From Thalassia testudinum (taxonomy: Eukaryota; Streptophyta; Magnoliopsida; Alismatales; Hydrocharitaceae): a DNA stretch of 64,000 bases. A model generated the notes under the pieces. It did not search any database. It was not told where the DNA came from and was given only the letters and a program-made list of their open reading frames with translations. The translations under genes and the position numbers were made by a program. The DNA is taken from positions 7,006,001 to 7,070,000 of the forward strand of contig JAZHRO010000062.1 of NCBI GenBank assembly GCA_037157565.1, read 5' to 3'. Shown here one piece after another: positions 57,782-64,000 of the stretch. Each line of letters opens with the position of its first letter. The first letter of the stretch is position 1.

Positions 57782-59016
57782 TGATGGGAACACCATCATG
57801 AGCCATAACTAGCTCAACTTAGCCATTATCAAGGAATAAATGCTCCTACAAAATCGCCAGAGAGCCTTAATTCATTGCATGACCATTCTGAGAGAAAGAT
57901 AAGAAAATAGGGTTAAAACTGCAATTTCATCATATCTTGAATGCAAAACAACCATGGGTTTTCCCAACAAGTGGGTTAATACATACAAAAAAAGGGTTTT
58001 CACGTGTTTTGAGAATTAAATGACTTCTGAAACCCTAAAAATAGACTCGCTTAATTAACTAAGGTTCTGGTCAGGATAAAATTCACCTAAACCCTCTAAA
58101 ATTTATAGAAAAATATTCTCTCGGATTTGGTACCTTCAATTTGATCATAAGAACCCGTCTTAACTCAAAACAGAGTCTCAGACTGACATTTACCCTAATT
58201 TAGTTTTTTGCATAAATGCCTAGTCAAACTAGGTCAAAACCAAAATCCAACTTTATCATTGGATTCCTTAGGTAAAAATTAGGTCTGTACCAAAATTTGG
58301 GCCTAATCTGAGACTGTCTTGACCTAGTTTGCAATTTGGTCTTGTCTGATTCTTTTATATCACACATATGCCCTTAACTTGAAAAATCCTTATAAAAAGG
58401 CCCCTAAATTTTTCATCATTTTCACAAACAGGTCCCTACCACCATGAATTCTATTCCTACAAACTCTGGCGACCTTTGGTTGAAGAGAACTCCTCTGCTC
58501 AATCAATCCCTTCCAAAATTGGAAGGGAGATTCCTTGAGGAGTCCTCTTCCCATTGAAACCGTCTATGAGCCCTAAAACTTTCCCAATCTATCATGCGAC
58601 CACATGAGAGATTAGGGTATCCTAGAGAATTCCTACTCCGACGACATTTCCTAGCTTGGAAGCTTGGCTTCCAAGCTCAAAATTCCCTCCTAAGCCCTAT
58701 AAAAGGATCACCAGGGCACGGCCATGCTCTTCAAACTTGATTTCGGCCGTGAAACCCTCTTTTCCTCCATCCTCTTCTGGCCGCAAAGCTCCATAAGCTC
58801 CAACAACTCCTCCTGGCCTCCTTTGTCATTTGTCCATAACACTAGTGGCCAGATTCTCTTCCTCACTCTCGTCCGCTCTTGGCCGTACCAGCAGGAGCCC
58901 CTCTACCTCCATCGTCATCGCCATCCCCATCACCGGAGTACCTTCTTCCCCAGCGTCGGCCTACCAACGTCGGTGTCATTCTTCCTCCTTCGTCCATTAG
59001 TTTAGGGTTAGCTTAG
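57782..59016 (+). repeat. 3' LTR of A3, first part
   Basis: Colinear with 50498-51760, with TATAAAA at 58698-58704 and the inverted repeat AGCTTGGAAG/CTTCCAAGCT at about 58652-58676. It is cut at GGTTAGCTTAG (59016), where the 5' LTR continues with TATCTTTTAG. Confidence 0.88.
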
Positions 59017-61268
59017 TGATCGCATTTTTGCACGGTTTGTTAATTTAGGGTTTTAAGTCGTTGCAACGCACAAAAATGGATTCACTTTTAAATTTATATT
59101 CCTAGATAGGGGAGTATCTAGGGTTGTCCAAGGAAGCCAATTGTTTGCAAAATCAACTCTTTTTCTTAGAAAATAAATCTCAACTTTCTTTTTTGTCATT
59201 TTTCAATATATCATTTTTATGTTTTTGAAATTAAGGCAACATGCGAAGTTGTTAGCAGGAAAAAAAAAAGCGACTACACCTACTATGCTAGTCTAAGTGA
59301 CAAAAATAATCCTCTTTCTAAGCTCAACCTAGGCGCATGGAGGCATAGGTTAATTAGAAAGGAGGAGTGAAACTACACTAAAGATAAAGCAAGGTAATGC
59401 AAAAAAGAGTGCAACAATAAATCAAGGCAACTTCTTTTTTATATTAAAGGAAATTGTCTACTAGTAGATGAATGCTTCTACAAAAAAAATTGTAAACAAA
59501 ATAAAGACAAATCCTTTAGATGATGATGGTGATGAAGAGGATGAAGCTCCTCTTGCTCCAAGCCTGGTAGCTCCCAGGCTTGAAAAGAAAATCTTCAGCT
59601 CGTTCCTTCTATAGCTCCGCCAAGGTAATGTCCTCCAAAGCAAGCCCTAAGGGGGCGTGCCCTAAGCTTTTCTCCAAGGGTGGACGTCCACCTTAGGTCC
59701 TTCTCCCCCGCCTGGCCATCCTCCTTGAAATGGAAAGGTCCTCCTCCTTGGCGTGGCCCAAGTTGAAGAGAGTGGGGAGAAGGCACCAAAGGGGCTGGTG
59801 ATGTGCCCCCTTAATCTTCTTCTCTACTCCTTCTTCTTGACTGTAATTATAGGTGGATGTAGGTGGAAGTAAACACTAATGGAGGATGCTCTAAAATGGT
59901 GGTAGGTGGTGGGTTTATATAGAGTAGGAAGGGGGCTAAGGTGACTCTTGAAATGGAGGGCTAAGATGGGAAGATGGAGGTGGTTGGGGATCCTATGGCT
60001 AAGGGTAATTGGCGCCAACCCAAGGGGCACCTAGGTGGTGGTTATGGGTGGTGGAACCCCTTGAAGCTGGCGCCAAAATGGCTTCTAGAAGAGGGCTTAG
60101 GTGGTGCCAAGTAGGGTTCTAGAAGGAGGAGTAGGTGGATGGCTAGGATGGGTTGTAGGGTTATGTGTAGGGCCATGATGTGGGGGTGTTTTGGAGGGAA
60201 AAAGTGGTGCCAATAAGGAGGTAGTTAGGGTGGTTTTGGCACCACTTTATGGTGTCTTTTGGAGGTAGTGGGTAGGCTAGGTTGGCGCCAAGGTGAGGTG
60301 GAAGTAGGGGTAGCTTATGTGGAGCTTAGGTGGAGCTAGTTGGTGGAGTTGTTAGGTAGTGTTTTTAGGGGGAAAAAACCAAGGGAGCTGGAGCATAGCT
60401 AAGCTAAGCTAAGCTATCTTAGCTAATAGTGGAGTAGAGGAGGAGGTGTTGGAGCTAGGGTTTGGAGGGAGGAGCTGGATCTGAAGACTCTGGAGCTGAA
60501 GTGGAGCTGGCAGCTACTGAAGAGGTCAACATGTTGCTACTCTAGCTAGCTTAGATTGCTAGTTCTTTGCTAGATACTAAGCCAAGCTAAAGTGAGCTGG
60601 CTTCTGTTGAATGGAGTTGAGGTGAGCTAGGTTTGGTGCTCCCGGGGAGGATCAAGCTGGTTGAGGCAACTAAGGTAGCTTAACTCAACTAAGTTGAGCT
60701 AAGTTGAGTCCCCAGGAGCTGGACTTGAGCTTCCTGAGCTGGGATGAATTCATCTTCAACTGGCTGGAGTTGAGTGGAGCTAGATGTAGTTGGAACTGAG
60801 TTGGGGTAAACTCCTGTCAACTCAGCTGAGCTAGCTAGAGCTCCCTGTGGACTAATGGGAGTTGAGATGAGCTAGACTCAGCTAAGTTGAGCTGGATCTA
60901 AGCTGACCTGAGCTAGGGTGAGCTAAGATGAGCTCTCTTGAGCTGCCATTTAGCTGAGATGAGCTGAATGGAGCTAGCATGAGCTAACCCTCATTTAGGT
61001 GAGCTAAATTCCAGCTATACTGAGCTGGATCAAGCTGAGTTCTAGCTGGTGAGAGCCTCTCCTTCACCAATTGCCTTCCTAAGTGCTAGGGTTCTAGGGA
61101 TCTGGCAATCTATTTATCCCTGACACTCACAAAAACACAAAAAAAAATGCAATGCATGTCTAACCTAATTTTTGCCTAAATGCAACCCAAAAACCTATTT
61201 GCGGAGTAAAATCCTAAGAGCTAGGTTTGTTTTAATGCATAAGAATGATGATAAACTGGCGTTTATCA
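59017..61268 (-). repeat. 3' LTR of element D
   Basis: 2252 bp. The minus strand starts TGATAAACGCCAG and ends ...AAAATGCGATCA. The TATA box (minus TTATATA) is at 59915-59921. U3 (about 60370-61060) is saturated with AGCT, largely as AGCTAAGCT and GAGCTGAGCT-like units. ORFs near 59461-60030 lie in the transcribed leader and look accidental. Confidence 0.82.
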
Positions 61269-61300
61269 CACCCCCATGCTTATCTTTTGCTAGTCTCTTA
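61269..61300 (-). other. Purine tract and decayed hairpin of element D
   Basis: The minus strand reads GACTAGCAAAAGATAAGCATGGGGGTG up to the LTR start, preceded by a decayed TTTTGGTAAGA arm. It is equivalent to the hairpins at 15842, 19676, 26715 and 57744. Confidence 0.65.
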
Positions 61301-62836
61301 CCAAAACTTTAATTTTTTTAGAAAATGGAATTTTTTAGGAAATTTAATTTTTTCGACTTTTGAGGAGAAAAAGATTAAGGGACCCTCGTTGATCTAAACA
61401 CAGGAGGCACGGGATTTGTTAAGGATAAACATCGGGATTTATTTTTGGATCCAACCTTTGGACAAAATGGGATCAATATATCCTCCAGAAAATTCACAAA
61501 TTAACCCCTTGTTAATTCAAATGACTTGAAATTTTTGTTTTTAGGATTTTTCTAGCTCATGAATCTGATTTGCAACTTGCAAAATCCTTTAAAACCTTGT
61601 GTCCATGCTTGTGAAAAGCCAACATTTATAGGGGCGTGTTTATTTATTTATTTTTATTTTTATTTTTATTTTTATTTTTATTCTCCCCCATGCTTATTTT
61701 TAGCTTAGTCTTACAACAGATGTGTAGGGATCATCATTCCCATTACCAATCCTCGAGGAGGCTCTGGCACCAGTACTTCGGGATAGCATTGCCCATGACA
61801 CTACCCAGGAGCTCACAACCCCAAAACACAATGCGGTGTAAAGGGGCGCTCCAAGAAAACTCAAGCTCTTGCTTCGACACTATAGGTAGAGTACTGTCCA
61901 AGACACTTGAGCTGCTAAAACGCGTTTTAATGCTCTGTCTAAGGATATGAATTATAGATATGGAACAGTACCGAGGTGGTAACAAGTTGACATCTCATCC
62001 TCAAAGGAGGCATTTTCCTCCTTCCAACGGTGGGAACTCAAACCAATGATCTGCTTCAGACTTTTACTAAGTCCAAACAAGGGAGTTTTTCTAATTTTTA
62101 ATTATTTTTAAGTGTTGGCTTATGTGTGAAATTTGACACAGGAAGTTCCGTAAGAAATGCAAGTTTTTGAATTAGAAACTAAGTTAGATACTTTCCAAAT
62201 TACAAAAGAGGATCAAGTCACCTAAACTATCATGAGTTCAGGTGGAATTTTAGAGAAGGATATCTGATCTAGTCTAAAAATAGACCCTGAAATTCTAATG
62301 ATCAGATCCGCATCCTCATCCCTAGTTTGTTAAAGATTAAATCCCATTGTACCAAAAGTGAGTTTTTCAACCTTAGTCCCCATTTCAAAATTTTTCCTCA
62401 AAAAGTTTTCAACATTTATATTTTTTTGAGTATGCAAGCAGAAAAATAAAATAACTAAAGAAAAATGCATGTTTTTAGGTTTTGAAAATCCTAAATCGAT
62501 CGTCAAATTTTAAAAACACCCCCCATGCTTAAGATATGCAATGTCCTCATGCATTAGGAGGGAAAAGGAATCACCTTAATGAAGAGCGGTCAGGTTTAGG
62601 ATGGTCAAAACCTGGAAAAAAAATGATGGGTTACCTCCCATCCAGTGCTATCTTTTACACCATTCAGCCAGGCGTGTAGGTATGCACAGAAGATGGCAAA
62701 TCATGTAAATAGTTAGACAGTTGGATGCCCTCAGAAAAAGTGTCTTCTTCTAGATCCCTAGAAAATTGATTAGAAGCAATATTGGGATCAAAGTTGGATG
62801 GAAAATGATAAGTGTAGCCTGAGTCTGGACATGGTT
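61301..62836 (-). other. 3' non-coding region of element D where pol would be expected
   Basis: No ORF of significance. It holds a TTTTTA hexanucleotide run (61646-61682), one CATGGGCAATGCTATCCCGA unit (about 61760-61800), block 2 (62517-62552) and block 1 with GGGAGGTAACCC (62629-62672). Weak coding of the protease linker extends to about 62655 in a frame shifted by the 16-G run at 62862-62877. Confidence 0.65.
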
Positions 62837-63634
62837 TTAAATCAAGTTGGATGCCAAACTCGGGGGGGGGGGGGGGGTTGGTGGTAGGTCCATAAGAAAG
62901 GAGTCGGGGAAGGGATGGTGAGGATTGGGTGAAGTTAGTGTGGAAAAGTGGGTTGCGGGAATAGTGGGTGGGTTAGGGTGATCAGGGGGTGCATCGGGAA
63001 TAGATTTGGGGTCAAGACAAGTCTCTAGATCACAAATTTCACTGACCACTGATTCTGAGTCAGAGTCCTCAAAAAAATTATGGTTAGTAAGGGTATCTAT
63101 CAACATTGTCTCCACCATATTGGAAATTTCCATATCTGAGTCCTCAAAAAAGTTATCATCATGGAATCTCCTAGAGGATTTGAAAATATCTAAAGTGATA
63201 GTTTGGCTGGCGCAAGTGATATCCATTTTGCCTGTGTGGCAATTGATATTTGCCTTTGCAGTGGCCAAAAAGGGGCATCCAAGGATTATTGGGGAGTCCA
63301 GTAAGGATTCAGGTACCTCAATGTCAAGGACCAGAAAGTCTGCAGGGAAGACACAATTCTGGACCTTGACCAAAACATCCTCGACAATCCCACGAGGTTT
63401 GATTGTAGATCGGTCGGCTAATTGCAGGGTAACCTCGACGGGTTTTAATTCACCGATATGAAATTCTTCAAATAAAATCGTGGGAATAATATTAACTGAG
63501 GCACCAAGATCAAGGAGGGCACAATTAAAGGTAGTATCATCAATAATTACTGAAATTAAAGGTGCCTCCGGATCTTTCATCTTAGGAGGCAGCTTGCTCT
63601 GTATGACAAAGCTTACTACCTCCAAAAGATGCAC
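62837..63634 (-). CDS. gypsy retropepsin-like protease domain with acidic linker
   Basis: Aspartic protease that cleaves gag-pol. The active site reads LLDLGASVNIIP at about 63470-63510, the D-L-G-A-S form usual in Athila/Tat-type gypsy elements. ELKPVEVTLQLADRS, GIVEDVLVKVQ and a typical DFLVLDIE follow, with IILGCPFLATA closing the fold. The rest (about 62850-63170) is an acidic, proline-rich linker. The frame is shifted at a run of 16 G (62862-62877), after which a reading with LDLKPCPDSGYTYHFP continues. The in-frame upstream neighbour is the gag C-terminus, separated by a TAG at 63635-63637. There is no start codon of its own that I would trust, so it is best read as part of a gag-pro ORF. 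Confidence 0.82.
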   Translation of the reverse strand: MHLLEVVSFVIQSKLPPKMKDPEAPLISVIIDDTTFNCALLDLGASVNIIPTILFEEFHIGELKPVEVTLQLADRSTIKPRGIVEDVLVKVQNCVFPADFLVLDIEVPESLLDSPIILGCPFLATAKANINCHTGKMDITCASQTITLDIFKSSRRFHDDNFFEDSDMEISNMVETMLIDTLTNHNFFEDSDSESVVSEICDLETCLDPKSIPDAPPDHPNPPTIPATHFSTLTSPNPHHPFPDSFLMDLPPTPPPPPSLASNLI

Positions 63635-63637
63635 CTA

Positions 63638-64000
63638 TCCTAGATTTTTGGCCTGCCTTTTAGGAGTACAGATCTCCTTCAAAAATTTGGCATAGGCAGG
63701 TATATATTTGATGGCATCTAGGAGAGGAATATTGATTTGAACTTGCCTAAATAGATCCATGAGTTCTTTTGTGGTGGGCTTAGATTTCTTCTTTCTGTTG
63801 GTGGTGGGGTGGAGAGCTTGTGGGAAAGGGATAGGAATCGTGTCTTGAGATTTTTGTATTTCTTTTTCTTCCTGATGGGGAGGTGGGGAGTCAATTTGCA
63901 TAGTGATGGGGATTTCACAAGGTTTGTGTGAAGGCTCGGGATCAGTGGTGGTTTTCCCACTCCTCAATGTAACTGCATGTGCAGTCGAATTATTATTTGG
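63638..64000 (-). CDS. gag: gypsy gag C-terminal part (cut by window edge)
   Basis: In the same frame as the protease. It contains AVTLRSGK at about 63950-63980, the conserved motif near the end of plant gypsy gag. A proline/lysine-rich linker and the segment IPLLDAIKYIPAYAKFLKEI, which normally leads into the protease, follow. The N-terminal capsid part and knuckle lie outside the window. The gag and protease parts are separated by TAG, which could be decay or a readthrough stop. Confidence 0.8.

Larger units (their letters stand above)
50498..59016 (+). mobile_element. Non-autonomous gypsy element A3 (3' LTR interrupted)
   Basis: 5' LTR 50498-53310, primer site, leader, acidic ORF, blocks 1 and 2, triple repeat, hairpin and polypurine tract, then a 3' LTR starting at 57782 that is cut at 59016 by element D. 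The remainder of its 3' LTR and its target duplication would lie beyond 64000. It is a sister of A1 and like it has no pol. Confidence 0.88.
59017..64000 (-). mobile_element. Gypsy element D, pol-less, runs off the window
   Basis: Minus-strand element with its 3' LTR at 59017-61268. Reading leftward from the window edge it has the gag C-terminus, protease, an acidic/proline linker, blocks 1 and 2, one structured unit, hairpin, purine tract and LTR. There is no reverse transcriptase, RNase H or integrase between protease and 3' LTR, only 1.6 kb of non-coding DNA. It resembles a deletion derivative of an Athila/Tat-type gypsy element. Confidence 0.85.

Overview
This 64 kb window reads as repeat-packed intergenic DNA from a large flowering-plant genome. 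I find no convincing host gene, tRNA, rRNA or CRISPR array. Nearly every base can be assigned to LTR retrotransposons, most of them nested in one another. The plant assignment rests on Ty1-copia elements primed by initiator tRNA-Met (TGGTATCAGAGC), Ty3-gypsy elements with a tRNA-Asp-type primer site (TGGCRCCGTTGCC-like), long LTRs and CpG-to-TpG decay. The species cannot be named from the sequence.

Region 1 (1-24889) is a four-level nest. The outer element is a Sirevirus-like copia element (5' LTR 1-836, gag from 891, 3' LTR 23199-24889) that keeps gag but has no pol. It is split by a complete gypsy element A1 (2270-22521, target duplication gatct). A1 is split by a complete gypsy element B1 (7685-17588, duplication tgaac). 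B1's 5' LTR holds a solo LTR on the minus strand (8801-10981, duplication acacc).

Region 2 (24890-50497) holds, in order: a short gypsy derivative C on the minus strand (24890-29223, 0.8 kb internal region); an A-type LTR fragment (29224-30046, minus); a B-type internal region (30047-32928, plus); and an A-type LTR on the minus strand (32929-47697). That LTR is split by a complete Sirevirus-like copia element (34803-46972, minus, duplication gggtt), whose second ORF is in turn split by a solo A-type LTR (37368-40130, duplication gacat). Then come a B-type leader, primer site and LTR on the minus strand (47698-50087) and about 410 unassigned bases. The opposite orientation of the two B-type pieces points to a local inversion.

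Region 3 (50498-64000) is gypsy element A3 (5' LTR 50498-53310, 3' LTR from 57782). Its 3' LTR is interrupted at 59017 by a gypsy element D on the minus strand, which runs off the window and carries gag and protease but no reverse transcriptase.

The main biological point is that only one element, the decayed copia at 34803-46972, has recognisable reverse transcriptase, RNase H and integrase. Every gypsy element here lacks pol. Families A and B instead carry long acidic ORFs, each seen in two diverged copies, and they share a C-terminal LHH-containing motif. Families A, B and D also share a set of 3' non-coding blocks, and A, B, C and D share a hairpin just before the polypurine tract. This looks like several families of non-autonomous gypsy elements that keep a common set of cis signals, and perhaps a common accessory protein, while depending on pol supplied elsewhere.
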